Positions 21,000 to 32,691 of a DNA stretch of 64,000 nt are shown in pieces. A model generated the notes under the pieces. It made no database searches. It worked only from the letters and a program-made list of their open reading frames with translations, and was not told the origin of the DNA. This DNA comes from Ursus arctos. Lineage: Eukaryota; Chordata; Mammalia; Carnivora; Ursidae. Location of the stretch: assembly GCF_023065955.2 (NCBI RefSeq), contig NW_026623089.1, positions 30,224,767-30,288,766 on the forward strand. Reading direction: 5' to 3'. A program made the position numbers and the translations under genes. Numbering within the stretch: the first letter of the stretch is position 1; every line of letters starts with the position of its first letter.

Positions 21000-22330
21000 C
21001 ACATCAGTTTGGGTCAGGTTGTGTAGTCAAATAAGCTGGCTGCAAACTTAGAAAACAAAAACAAAAGCAAAACAACCTTGTGTTTCCCGAGGTTTTCACT
21101 TCCTGGAATTGTAGACGAGGGTCCCTGGGCCTGTGTTCCCTACAGGCATCGGGAAAAGCCTGCAAGCGTTGCATGGCTACAGGGCTATTGTGGACTGATG
21201 AGACTGCAGCTGGTTTTTATCTTTACCTTTCGACTTTGTTGTATTTTTTCTGCAGTGAATAGTCATTACTTTTTTTTTTTTTTTTTTGGCCTATAGCTTA
21301 CCGAATTTTAATCTATCCAGATAAATTTAACATGGGGGAATATTGCATCACTCCATGGATCTCAAAACATTCTTAATTAAGTCAGCATCAAATTCATAAG
21401 TTTCACTTTTGCCCCTAAGAAAGTATTTCTTAGGAAGACAGGAACAATGAAAGAGATGGAGTAGGATTTTCAGGTCTTTTTCTTGTGTCTTTAAGCCAGT
21501 CCTAGCAGTCAATATCCAGGAAGATCACCCCCCTAGAACCTTAACTGTGGTTTACCTACCTACTCTTCTCATATGCTTGTATTCGTTTTATGTTAAAAGG
21601 TAAAGTCACAACAACAACAACAACAAACTGGAAAAAGAAATAATGAGAATGCGACGAAAAGTGAGGGATGTCTGTGTAGACAACGTCAGTGAAAGGGAGG
21701 AAAAAGGAACAGGTGAGGCAGACTTTTCTGACCTCGGGGACTGCCTGGTGACCAAGGGAGTGGTGGGGGGAGGGTATGGGAGAAAAGAAGCAGGTAGAGA
21801 GACAGCCGGTAAGAAGCAGAGGAGAGTGAACTGTTTCAAGAACTAGGAAGGAGAAGTCGTTGAGCAAAGCTGTGGTCAAGTGAAGACGGGAGAGGCAGCT
21901 GCTGGAGGCTGACTTTGCAGCCCAGGGCAAGTGCAGGCCCTAAAGGGGAAGTGTCCCTGTCGAAAGGTCTGCGGACACCCTGCTGAGTTCCACAGGCAGC
22001 CAAACAAGGGGCCCTTTTCTGCTCAATGCCTTGGGTGCTTGAAATATTTGAGGGGGGAGATTCCAATTTTAAGAGGAAAATTTAATGCAGGTATGTATGG
22101 TTTTTAGTGACTGAGAATTTCTTAGAATGATGAAAAACCAAAAGTGTTAAAAGGATATATGTACATATGATTTTAAAATATATAAATTATTTCTCTATAT
22201 TATAAATATAATATTGTCATATTGGATTGGCTGATAGCTGAGGGATTTCTGCCAGTTGGCCAGACTTGGAAAGGGAAGTGGCCTTAAGCCAATGGAAGTC
22301 ACAGAAGAAGAGGAGTGGTACGGACTTGCA
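21000..22330. other. Intergenic stretch; no supported gene
   Basis: Contains a 17-base poly-T (about 21271-21287), an (ACA)n tract at 21607-21626, and AT-rich sequence near 22140-22220. Open frames up to 124 codons have no recognisable domain. Confidence 0.4.
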
Positions 22331-22334
22331 GAAA

Positions 22335-23450
22335 ACCTAAACAGAAATGGAGATTTTGTCACAATATTGACCTTAACAACACTGAAAGGTAGAATACCTT
22401 TGAAAATACAAGCCATACAATGGGAGAAAATATTTGCAAAACACATGTCTGATAAAGACCTTGAATACAGGGGTACCTGGGTGGCTCAGTTGGTTAAGTG
22501 TCTGCCTTCAGCTCAGGTCATGATCCCAGAGTCCTGGGATGGAGCCCCGCATCAGGCTCGCTGCTCAGTGGGGAGCCTGCTTGTCCCTCTCCCTCTGTCC
22601 TGCTCATGCTCTCTCTCTCTCAGTCTCTCTGTCTCTCATACAAACAAACAAACAAATAAAATCTTTAAAAAAGACCTTGAACACAAAATATACAGAGAAC
22701 TCTTAAAACCCAAGAATAAGGAAAGAAGCAATCCAGTTAAAAAGTGGGCAAAATATCTTAACGGACACCTCACCAAAGGAGATATACAGATGGCAAATAA
22801 GTATATGAAAAGATATTCAACATCATATATCATTAGGGAATGCAAATTAAAACAATGAAACACTGATACAAAACTATGAGGATGCCTAAAATCTAAAACA
22901 CTGCTAACACCACATGCTAGTGAGGATACAGAAAAACAGGAACTCTAATTCATTGCCGATAGGAATGCAAAATGGTACAGCCACTTTGAAGACAGTTTGG
23001 CAGTTTCTTACAAAGCTTTTCTGGTGTGGAAAGTCTACATACTACATGACATTTGGGAAAGGGCAAACTATAGAGATGGTAATAAGAATAGTGGTTCCCA
23101 GGAGTCAGGGGTTTTGGGGGAGGGGTATAAGTGAAGCATAGTGGACTTTTAGTGTGGTGAAATTATTCTGTATGATACTGTGATGGTGGACACATGCCAT
23201 TATGTATTTGTCAAAATGCATAGAGTACAATACAGAGAACTTTAATGTAAACTACGGCCTTTAGTTCATAGTAATATAACACTATTGGTCAACTAATTTT
23301 AATAAATGCACCACACTAATGCAAGAGGTAAATGATATAGAGGAAACTGGGTAGGAACAAATATAGGAAGGGGGTATATGTAAACTCTCTGTACTGTCTG
23401 CTCGATTTTTCTATAATCTAAAACTGTTCTAAAGAATGAAGTCCATTAAC
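22335..23450 (+). mobile_element. Old LINE-1 ORF2 3' part and 3' UTR, sense, split by a SINE
   Basis: GAAAATATTTGCAAAACACA, then after the SINE a tract translating as NGHLTKGDIQMANKYMKRYS (near 22759-22818). GGAATGCAAAATGGTACAGC comes next, and then the L1M-type 3' UTR (GTGGTTCCCAGGAGTCAGGG, ATTATTCTGTATGATACTGT). Dead copy. Confidence 0.8.
22469..22668 (+). mobile_element. CAN SINE, plus strand
   Basis: Head GGGGTACCTGGGTGGCTCAG, core CATGATCCCAGAGTCCTGGG, tail with four CAAA units. AAAGACCTTGAATACA on the left and AAAGACCTTGAACACA on the right form the target-site duplication within the host L1. Confidence 0.96.
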
Positions 23451-23519
23451 TAAAAGACATAAATGTCTGAAAGTAACAAAAACAAATAAAAGAAGAATAT
23501 AAGGGAGGGGAGGGCTTAC

Positions 23520-23960
23520 GTTACTAGATGTGGCTGAGACAAACTCGGTTCACACTCAATATCCAGCAACTAAAAGACTTCATTTCTCTGCTTCCCTTAC
23601 AGATGCAGGTATAAATAAACTTTTTAGTTTGGACTTCCAGAAAAGCCCCTAAAAATGAAATCAGACAGCTGGCATGTACCCTTCTGATTTCCTCTCCACT
23701 CTGTTTCCTGCCTGGAAAAAAGGGATATATGGCTGGAGTTTCAGCAGCTCTCCTGGAGCACAGGGAGCCTCAGGTTGAAAGCCACTGCTAAGAACAGCTG
23801 AGCAGAATAATGGCAGAAGTCTGGGTTCTTGGTGAGCATGGTGCTACTATATGAACCCTGGCCTTATTATACCAGACTTCTTTTATGTGATAGAAATAAA
23901 CTTATTTCTTGTTTAAGCTTTTATTATCTGCTATCCATGTTACTAGCTAAACACAATTTC
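23520..23960 (+). repeat. Interspersed repeat of an unassigned family, copy B
   Basis: Same motif order as 14575-14945. TCTGTTTCCTGCCTGGAAAA is followed by ATGGCTGGAGTTTCAGCAGC, and then GGCAGAAGTCTGGGTTCTTG. The end has GAAATAAACTTATTTCTTGTTTAAGC, ATTATCTGCTATCCATGTTA. It carries an AATAAA near its end. Confidence 0.55.
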
Positions 23961-24059
23961 TACCTGTGTACCAGATAATAAAACTTACTGTAATGCTATT
24001 ATGATAAAAACATATGTATAGCATAGGAATAAACAATACAAGTAGAATAATAATAAGAA

Positions 24060-25125
24060 GAAATCCAGAAACAAATTCAAACTAGGACTTAATATAAATA
24101 AAGATAACATTTCATTTAGAGGGAGAAAGATGGATTACTTAATATATGGTGTTGGCAGAACTGACTATCCATCTGGAAGAAAATATGATGATACTTCTAC
24201 CCCACATCATATGCAAAAATAAACTCCAGATGGACTAAAAGTCTAAATGTGAAAAATAAAAATATTAGATACAAATGTAAGGAATTATTTTTAAAATCAT
24301 AAAGTAAAGAAGACTTTCTGATGCAAAAGATAAAACTTAGGAACCCTAAGGGTCACCACCTAAGAAGGAGAGGGAGAGAGAGAATCTTAAGCAGGCTCCA
24401 CACCCAGCACAGAGCCTGAGGCAGGGCTCAATCTCACAACCCTGACATCATGACCTGAGTGGAAATCAAGAGTTGGACGCTTAACCTACGGAGCCACCCA
24501 GATGCCCCATCATACATCACCTCTTAAAAATGAACACGTTTTTGTATAGCAAAAGAAACTATAAACAAAGTCAGAAGACCAAATACTTAAAAATATACAT
24601 GACAAAGGATGAATGTTGCTAATATACCTTAATTCCTACAAACCAAAAAAAAAAAAAAAAAAAAGACAATTAAAACTTGACAAAGCATATTAATAGGTAC
24701 TTCCAGGAAAAAGGTGTAAATCATTAGTGATATGAAAAGATTCTTAACCTTACTGGTATTCAAGGAAATGCAAACTAACACAATAAAAGTATAGCATTTT
24801 GATTCATCAGATGAGCAAAAATAAAAAGTATTGGTGACACTACCCATATGAGTATGGAATGTGAATTTGTACAGCATCTGTGGAAAGTATAATAATGTGT
24901 ATTAAAAATGCACATATTCCTTAATCCAGAAATACTACTTTCTGTAATATATTCTACAGAAAAAAATTATACTGGTACATAAAGAAATATATTCAAGAAA
25001 ATTTATTGTAGCATGACTTTGTAGGGGCAAAAAGGTGTACCTACCCTGAAGAAAAAGAACTTAATGTGAACCTCCATCAGTAAAGGAGAGTTGATATAGT
25101 ATGGTGCTATGGGGTATTATGCAAC
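24060..25125 (+). mobile_element. Old LINE-1 / HAL1 3' part, sense, split by a SINE
   Basis: CCATCTGGAAGAAAATATGA, TGCAAAAATAAACTCCAGAT, AAGGAAATGCAAACTAACAC and GGGGTATTATGCAACATAT are spaced as in old L1 3' ends. No open frame. Confidence 0.7.
24365..24508 (-). mobile_element. Older CAN SINE, minus strand
   Basis: GA-rich start, AATCTTAAGCAGGCTCCACA, ACATCATGACCTGAGTGGAA and head GAGCCACCCAGATGCCCC. The usual AT-rich tail is missing, so it is 3'-truncated or decayed. Confidence 0.87.
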
Positions 25126-25932
25126 ATATATATATATATAAGGAACCAAATGGAAATTCTAGAACTGAAAAATTCCCTTGGGCTTGAAAGCATTTTTGAG
25201 ATGATAGCTGAAAGAGTCAGTGAACTTGAGTATAGATCAATAGAAATGATCTAATCTGAAGCACAGGAAAAAAAGATCCCCACCCCCAAAATGAACAGAG
25301 ATTCAAGGATCCGAGGGATAATATCAAAAGGAATAAGACATGTGTTAAGAGTATCGTAGAAGAAAGGAAGAGTATGGTGCAGAAAAAAATATTTAAGGAA
25401 ATAATGGCCAGGATTTCTGCAAATTTGGTGAAAGACATAAAATTACAGACTTGGGAAGCTTAGTTGACTTCAAGCAGAATAAAGAAAAGAGAACCACATC
25501 TGAAGCTATACTGTTGAAACCAAAGATAAAGAGAAAATATTGCAAGCAGTCAGGAAAAAAAAAAGATATATTACATACAAGAGTACAATAATTTGAAAGC
25601 CCATTGACCATCAGAAAAAATATGGGGGCCAGAGTCAATAGAAAAATATCATTATAGAAAAAAAATGTCAATCTGATTTCTATATCCAGTAAAAACATCC
25701 TTTAAGAACGAAAGGTAAAGATATTTTAAACAAAAAATTAGAACATTTATTGCTAGCCAAAATGCACTATAAGAGATGTTAAAGGAAGTTCATCAAGCTA
25801 AAGAGAACTAGATTAGAACTCAATCTTCAGGAAGTAAAAAGGAGCACCAGAAATGGAAAATATATGTAAATATAAGACTATTTCCCTTTAAATTTCTTTA
25901 AAATAATATGTATTGAGGTAATGTTTGATGTG

Positions 25933-26117
25933 GGGTGCCTGGGTGGCTCAGTGGGTTAAGCATCCGACTTTGGCTCAGGTCGTTCATGATCTTGGGGTCC
26001 TGGGATTGAGCCCCGTGTTGGGCTCTCTGCTCAATAGGGAGTCTGCTTGTCCCTCTGCCCCTCCCCCTGCTCATGCTCTCTTTTTCTCAAGTAAATAAAT
26101 AAAATCTTTTTAAAAAC
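25933..26117 (+). mobile_element. CAN SINE, plus strand
   Basis: Head GGGGTGCCTGGGTGGCTCAG, core TTCATGATCTTGGGGTCCTG, tail AAGTAAATAAATAAAATCTT. AATGTTTGATG flanks it on both sides. Confidence 0.95.
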
Positions 26118-26468
26118 TTCAAAAGATAATGTTTGATGCAAAAATTATAACATTATCTTGTATTGTCTTGCATTGTCCTGTGAATGTTCATATCATCAAT
26201 ATGTAGATGTTATTATTTAACAACTATAGCATAAAGTAAGGGGTTGAGATGAGAGTAAAACGGCAAGTTTCTTACACTTTAGGAGAAGCAGTAAAATTTT
26301 AACTCTAAGTTGATTGTAAAAAAATTAAGAATGTATATTTTAATTACTAGAATGACCACAAAAAGTTAACTCAAAAAGATATAGCTAAATAGCCAATAAA
26401 TATGGAATTCTTACATATATCCAATTAATGAAAGTAGTCAGGAAAGGAGGTATAGAAGTTCAAATACA

Positions 26469-26667
26469 GGGGCGCCTGGGTGGCACAGCGGTTAAGCGTC
26501 TGCCTTCGGCTCAGGGCGTGATCCCGGGGTTATGGGATCGAGCCCCATATCAGGCTTCTCCGCTATTAGCCTGCTTCTTCCTCTCCCACTCCCCCTGCTT
26601 GTGTTCCCTCTCTCGCTGGCTGTCTCTATCTCTGTCAAATAAATAAATAAAATCTTTAAAAAAAAAA
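26469..26667 (+). mobile_element. Young CAN SINE, plus strand
   Basis: Head GGGGCGCCTGGGTGGCACAG, GGTTAAGCGTCTGCCTTCGG, TATTAGCCTGCTTCTTCCTC, tail AAATAAATAAATAAAATCTT. A perfect 16-bp target-site duplication AGAAGTTCAAATACAG lies at 26454-26469 and 26668-26683. The first base of the element may be shared with the duplication. Confidence 0.97.
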
Positions 26668-26996
26668 AGAAGTTCAAATACAGAGGGGACAAACAAAAAA
26701 TAAATAGCGAAATGTTAGACCTAAATAGATCCATATTAACTATTACATTAAATACTCCAATTGAGAGGGCAGAGACGGACAAAATCAGTAAGAAAGAAAA
26801 ATTTAACCATGTGCGGTTTACCTCGGGGATATAAATGAAGTATCAAGATGTGGGTAGGTTGAAAGTAAATGGATGGAAAATTATGCTATGTAAACAGGAA
26901 GCACAAGAATAAGATGGCTATATTAGCATCAGATAAAGTAGATGTCAAGCAGAGACAATTATCATAAATAGATAAAAGTATTTACAGAGTATTCAG

Positions 26997-27127
26997 GTGC
27001 CTGGGTGGCTCAGTCCATTAAGTGATTACCTCTTGATCTCAACTTAGGTCTTGAACTCAGATTCTGAGTTCAGGCCCCATACTGGGCTCCACACTGGGCA
27101 TGGAGCCTACTTAAAAAAAAAAAAAAA
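26997..27127 (+). mobile_element. Older CAN SINE, plus strand
   Basis: AGGTGCCTGGGTGGCTCAGT, TCTTGATCTCAACTTAGGTC, TGGAGCCTACTTAAAA and poly-A. AGAGTATT(C/T)A repeats on both sides. Confidence 0.9.
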
Positions 27128-27136
27128 GAGTATTTA

Positions 27137-27326
27137 GGGGCATGTAGGTGGCTCAGTCAGTTGGGCATCTGCCTTTGGCTCAGGTCATAACCCTGGGATC
27201 CTGGGATTGAGCCCCACATCAGGCTCTCTGCTCAGCAGGGAGTCTGTTTCTCCCTCTCCCTCCACCCTTCCCCCTGTTCATGCTCTCTCTCTCTCAAATA
27301 AATAAATAAAATCTTTTTAAAAAAAG
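27137..27326 (+). mobile_element. CAN SINE, plus strand
   Basis: GGGGCATGTAGGTGGCTCAG, core CATAACCCTGGGATCCTGGG, tail AAATAAATAAATAAAATCTT. It sits 10 bp after the previous SINE, and AGTATTTA is repeated on its right, so the two used neighbouring target sites. Confidence 0.94.
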
Positions 27327-27630
27327 TATTTAAAGAGTATTTCCTAGAGATAAAAGGCTTAATTCATCAGCAAGATCTAACAGTCTAAATGTTTGTGTGC
27401 CTAATAATGCCTAATAATGGAGGTTCAGGAACATGAAAGAAAAACTGACAGAATTGAGAGAAGAATTAGAAAATTTCCCAGTCACACTTGGATGTTTGAA
27501 CATACGTATCTCTGCAATTGGTAGAACTAGACAAAAATTAGTAAAGATGTAGAAGAAGAGAATAACACTATCACTCATCTTGAGCTAATTGACAATATAC
27601 CCAACAATTGCAGAATACATATTCTTTTCA

Positions 27631-27832
27631 GGGGCGCCTGGGTGGCACAGCGGTTAAGCGTCTGCCTTCGGCTCAGGGTGTGATCCCGGCGTTCTGGGAT
27701 CGAGCCCCACATCAGGCTCTTCCACTATGAGCCTGCTTCTTCCTCTCCCACTCCCCCTGCTTGTGTTCCCTCTCTCGCTGACTGTCTCTATCTCTGTGGA
27801 ATAAATAAATAAAATCTTAAAAAAAAAAAAAA
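27631..27832 (+). mobile_element. Young CAN SINE, plus strand
   Basis: Near-consensus young element with an 18-bp perfect target-site duplication GAATACATATTCTTTTCA (27613-27630 and 27833-27850). Confidence 0.98.
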
Positions 27833-28025
27833 GAATACATATTCTTTTCAAATGCATGTCGTATACTCACTAAGTCAGATTACAAGCTGGGTCATAAAAC
27901 AAATATCACTAAATTAAAAAAGCTGGAGTCATACAGAGTCTGCTTTCCGACCATAATGGAGTTAAATTAGAAACTGGTAACAAAAAGTCATATATACATA
28001 TATTTTAAACCCTAATATTTGGAGA

Positions 28026-28223
28026 ATTTTTTTAAAGATTTCATTTATTTATTTGACAGAGAGAGAGACAGCCAGTGAGAGAGCAAAGACAAGCAGGGGG
28101 AGTGGGAGAGGAATAAGCAGGCTCCCAGCGGAGGAGCCCAATGTGGGGCTCAATCTCAGGACTCTGGGATCACACCCTGAGCTGAAGGCAGACACTTAAT
28201 GACCGAGCCACCCAGGCGCCCCA
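28026..28223 (-). mobile_element. CAN SINE, minus strand
   Basis: AAAGATTTCATTTATTTATT, GAGACAGCCAGTGAGAGAGC, body, and head GAGCCACCCAGGCGCCCC. AATATTTGGAGA is perfectly duplicated at 28014-28025 and 28224-28235. The right duplication lies immediately beside the target site of the young L1. Confidence 0.97.
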
Positions 28224-28725
28224 AATATTTGGAGATTGACTCACTTTTTAAATTTTTTTTCAATTTGTTTTTTAAATTTTTAACATTTAAAAAATCAGGA
28301 TGGGTTTTTATTTTTTTATTTTTTATTAACATATAATGTATTATTTGTTTCAGGGATACAGGTCTGTGATTCACCAGTCTTATACAATTCACAGCACTCA
28401 CCATAGCACATGCCCTCCCCAATGTCCACCAACCAGCCACCCCATCCTTCCCACCCCCCCTCCACTCCAGCAACCCTCAATTTGTTTCCTGAGATTAAGT
28501 CTCTATGGTTTGTCTCCCTCTCTGGTTTTGTCTTGTTTCATTTTTTCTCTCACTTCCCTATGATCCTCTGCCTTGTTTCTCAAATTCCACATATCAGAGA
28601 TCATATGATAATTGTCTTTCTCTGATTGGCTTATTTCACTTAGCATAATACCCTCTAGTTCCATCCACATCATTGTAAATGGCAAGATTTCATTTTTTGA
28701 TGGCTGAGTAATATTCCATTGTGTG

Positions 28726-28730
28726 CGCGC

Positions 28731-28762
<32 letters not shown>
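28726..28762. repeat. (GT)n microsatellite in the young L1
   Basis: GTGTGCGCGCGGG followed by about 13 GT units, in the 3' part of the L1. Carnivore L1s often carry such a tract at this point (short TATAT stretch at the matching place near 4490-4502). Confidence 0.9.
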
Positions 28763-28764
<2 letters not shown>

Positions 28765-30612
28765 CACATCTTCTTTATCCATTCATTTGTGGATGGACAT
28801 CTAGGCTCTTTCCATAGTTTGGCTATTGTAGACATTGTTGCTATAAACATTGGGGTGCATGTGCCCCTTTGGATCACTACATTTGTATCTTCGGGATAAA
28901 TACCCAGTAGTACAATTGCTGGGTCATAAGGTAGCTCTATTTTCAACTTTTTGAGGAATCTCCATACTGTTTTCCAGAGTGGCTGTGCCAACTTGCATTT
29001 CCACCAACAGCGTAGGAGGGTTCCCCTTTCTCCGCATCCTCACTGACATCTGTCGTTTCCTGACTTGTTAATTTTAGCCATTCTGACTGGTGTGAGGTGG
29101 TATTTCGTTGTGGTTTTGATTTGTATTTCCCTGATGCCGACTGATTTTGAGCCCTTTTTCATGTGTCTCTTGGCCATTTGGATGTCCTTTTTACAGAAAT
29201 GTCTGTTCATGATTTCTGCCCATTTCTTGATTGGATTATTTGTTCTTTGGGTGTTGAGTTTAATAAGTTCTTTATAGACTTGGATACTAGCCCTTTATCT
29301 GATATGTCATTTGTAAAAATCTTCTCCCATTCTGTCAGTTGTCTTTTGGTTTTGTTGACTGTTTCCTTTGCTGTGCAGAAGCTTTTTATCTTGATGAAGT
29401 CCCAATGGTTTGTTTTTGCCCTTGCTTCCCTTGCCTTTGGCGATGTGTCTAGGAAGAAGTTGCTGCAGCTGAGGTCAAAGAGGTTGATGCCTGTGTTCTC
29501 TTCAAGGATTTTGATGAATTCCTGTCTCACACGTTGTTCTTTCATCCATTTTGAGTCTATTTTTGAGTATGCTGTAAGGAAATGGTCCAGTTTCAATCTT
29601 CTGCATGTGGTTGTCCAATTTTCCCAACACCATTTGTTGAAGAGACTGTCTTTTTTCCATTGGACATTCTTTCCTGCTTTGTTGAAGATTAGTTGACCAT
29701 AGAGTTAAGGGTCCATTTCTGGGCTCTCTATTCTGTTCCATTGATCTATGTGTCTGTTTTTGTACCAGTACCATCCTGTCTTGATGATTACAGCTTTGTA
29801 ATAGAGCTTGAAGTACAGAATTGTGATGCCACCAGCTTTGCTTTTCAACAATCCTCTGGCTATTCAGGGTCTTTTATGGTTCCATACAAATTTTAGGATT
29901 ATTTGTTCCATTTCTGTGAAAAAGGTTGATGGTATTTTGATAGGGATTGCATTAAATGTGTAGATTGCTCTAAGTAGAATAGACATTTTCACAGTATTTG
30001 TTCTTCCAATCCATGAGCATGGAACGTTTTTCCATTTCTTTCTGTCTTCCTCAGTTCCTTTCATGAGTATTCTATAGTTTTCTGAGTACAGATTCTTTGC
30101 CTCTTTAGTTAGATTTATTCCTAGGTATCTTATGGTTTTGGGTGCAACTCTAAATGGGATCAACTCCTTAATTTCTCTTTCTTCTGTTTCATTGTTGGTG
30201 TATAGAAATGCAACTGATTTCTGTGCATTGATTTTATATCCTGCCTTGACTGAATTCCTGTATAAATTTTGGGGTGGAGTCTTTTGGGTTTTCCACATAA
30301 AGCATCATATCATCTGCAAAGAGTGAGAGTTTGACTTCTTTGTCGATTTGGATTCCTTTTATTTCTTTTTGTTTTCCGATTGCTGAGGCTAGGACTTCTA
30401 GTCCTATGTTGAATAGTAGTGGTGATAGTGGACATACCTGCCGTGTTCCTGACCTTAGGGGAAAAGCTTTCAGTTTTTCTCAATTGAGAATGATATTCGC
30501 TGTGGGTTTTTCATAGATGGTTTTTATGACATTGAGGTATGTACCCTCTATCTCTACACCGTGAAGAGTTTTAATCAAAAAAGGATGCTGTACTTTGTCA
30601 AATGCTTTTTCT

Positions 30613-30818
30613 TTTCTTTCTTTTTTTTAAAGATTTTATTTATTTATTTGACAGAGAGAGAGACAGCCAGCGAGAGAGGGAACACAAGCAGGGGGGAGTG
30701 GGAGAGGAAGAAGCAGGCTCCTAGCAGAGGAGCCTGATGTGGGGCTCGATCCTGTAACGCCAGAATCACGCCCTGAGCCGAAGGCAGACGCTTAACCGCT
30801 GTGCCACCCAGGCGCCCC
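30613..30818 (-). mobile_element. Young CAN SINE inside the young L1, minus strand
   Basis: AAAGATTTTATTTATTTATT, GAGACAGCCAGCGAGAGAGG, body and head TGTGCCACCCAGGCGCCCC. A perfect 17-bp duplication TGTCAAATGCTTTTTCT lies at 30596-30612 and 30819-30835. It splits ORF2 of the host L1, so it is the latest of three nested events here. Confidence 0.98.
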
Positions 30819-32691
30819 TGTCAAATGCTTTTTCTGCATCTATTGAGAATACCGTATGGTTCTTGCCCTTTCTTTATTAATGTAGCGTATCACATTGATT
30901 GATATCCGGATGTTGAACCAAGCTTGTAGCCCAGGAATAAATCCCACTTGGTCATGGTGAATAATCCTTTTAATGTACTGTTGGATCCTATTGACTAGTA
31001 TTTTGGTGATATCCATGTACATCAGGGATATTGGTCTGTAATTCTTTTTGATAGGGTCTTTGTCTGGTTTGGGGATCAAGGTAATACTGGCCTCAAAAAA
31101 TGAGTTTGGAAGCTTTCCTTCCATTTCTATTTTTTGGAACAGTTTCAGAAGAATAGGTATTAATTCTTCTTTAAATGTTTGGTAGAATTCCCCTGGGAAG
31201 CAATCTGGCCCTGGGCTGTTGTTTGTTGGGAGATTTTTGATTACTGCTTCAATTTCCTTGCTGGTTATAAGTCTGTTCAAGTTTTCTATTTCTTCCTGGT
31301 TCAGTTTTGGTAGTTTATACGTCTCTAGGAATGCATCCATTTCTTCCAGATTATCTGATTTGTTGGCATACAGTTGCTCATAATATGTTCTTATAATTAT
31401 TTGTATTTCTTTGATGTTGGTTGTGATCTCTCCTCTTTCATTCATGATTTTGTGTATTTGGGTCCTTTCTCTTTTCTTTTTGATAAGTCTGGCCAGGAGT
31501 TTATTAATCTTATTAATTCGTTCAAAGAACCAGCTCCTAGTTTTGTTGATCTGTTCTATTGTTCTTTTGGTGTTTATTTCATTGATTTCTGCTCTGGTCT
31601 TTATTACTTCTCTTTTCCTGCTGGGTTTAGGCTTTATTTGCTGTTCTTTCTCCAGCTCCTTTAGATGTAAGTTTAGGTTGTGTATTTGAGACCTTTTTTA
31701 TTTCTTGAGAAAGGCTTGCATTGCTATATACTTTCCTCTTAGGACCACCTTTGCTGCATCCCAAAGATTTTGAATAGTTGTGTTTTCATTTTCATTTGTT
31801 TCCATAAACTTTTAAATTCTTCTTTCATTTCCTGGTTGACTCATTCATTCTTTAGTAGGAAACTCTTTAGCTTCCATATATTTGAGTTCTTTCCAACTTT
31901 CCTCTCGTGATTGAGTTCAAGTTTCAAAGAACTGCGGTCTGAAAATATGCAGGGAATTTGGTACCAGTTGAGAACTGATTTGTGACCCAGGATACGATCT
32001 ATTCTGGAGAATGTTCCATGTGCACCAGAGAGGAATGTGTATTTTGTTGCTTTGGGATGGAATGTTCTGAATATATCTGTGAAGTCCATCTGGTCCAGCG
32101 TGTCATTTAAAGCCCTTATTTCCTTGCTGATCTTCTGCTTAGATGATCTGTCCATTTCAGTGAGGCGGGGTGTTAAAGTTGCCTACTATTATTGTATTAT
32201 TGTTGATGTGTTTCTTTGATTTTGTTATTAATTGGCTTATATAACTGGCAGCTCCCATGTTTATTTATAAATATTTACAATTGTTAGATCTTCTTGTTGG
32301 ATAGACCCTTTAAGTATGATATAGTGTCCTTCCTCATCACTTATTATAGTCTTTAGTTTAAAATCTACTTTGTCTGACATAAGGATTGCCACCTCAGCTT
32401 TCTTTTGATGTCCGTTAGCATGGTAAATGGTTTTCCACCCCTCTCACTTTAAATCCAGAGGTTTCTTTGGGTCTAAAATGAGTCTCTTGCAGATGGCATA
32501 TCGATGGATCTTGTTTTTTTAATCCAATCTGATACCCCGTGTCTTTTGACTGGGGCATTTAGCACATTTACATTCAGGGTAATTATTGAAAGATATGAAT
32601 TTAGTGCCATTGTATTGCCTGTAAGGTGACTGCTACTGTATATTGTCTCTGTTCCTTTCTGGTCTATGTTGCTTTTCGGCTCTCTCTTTGC

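Larger units (their letters stand above)
25140..28253 (+). mobile_element. Old LINE-1 body (ORF1 to mid ORF2), sense, upstream part
   Basis: ORF1-like sequence runs from about 25150. The ORF1 C-terminal tract is near 25735-25790 (GAACATTTATTGCTAGCCAA, GAGATGTTAAAGGAAGTTCA). The inter-ORF part follows, and then ORF2 (GATCCATATTAACTATTACA near 26730, TTTTCAAATGCATGTCGTAT near 27845). Six SINEs interrupt it. The body resumes at 35076 after the young antisense L1. All frames are broken. Confidence 0.8.
28560..32610 (-). pseudogene. L1 ORF2 (endonuclease-reverse transcriptase), broken
   Basis: Minus-strand frames in order give, near 32610-32500, the endonuclease N-terminus (MALNSYLSIITLNVNVLNA). 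A 104-codon piece with FSRIDRILGHKSVLNWYQI follows (31841-32155). Next is a 201-codon RT piece with [20 protein letters not shown] and [20 protein letters not shown] (30840-31445). After the SINE comes a 144-codon piece with [20 protein letters not shown] (29864-30298). C-terminal pieces carry [15 protein letters not shown] and [16 protein letters not shown]. The catalytic region is interrupted by a SINE and by frameshifts. No single frame exceeds 201 codons, against about 1,270 for an intact ORF2p. Confidence 0.93.

Noticed and set aside
22256..22858. 200-codon plus-strand frame
   Set aside because: It is a chance fusion of old L1 ORF2 sequence, a whole SINE (22469-22668) and more L1. Not a gene.
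26469..26500. tRNA-like heads of the SINEs read as tRNA genes
   Set aside because: They hold degraded A and B boxes of the tRNA-Lys-derived SINE promoter but cannot fold as full tRNAs and are followed by SINE bodies.
28560..32610. Possibility that the young L1 encodes an active ORF2
   Set aside because: A SINE splits it, and the longest uninterrupted piece is 201 codons.
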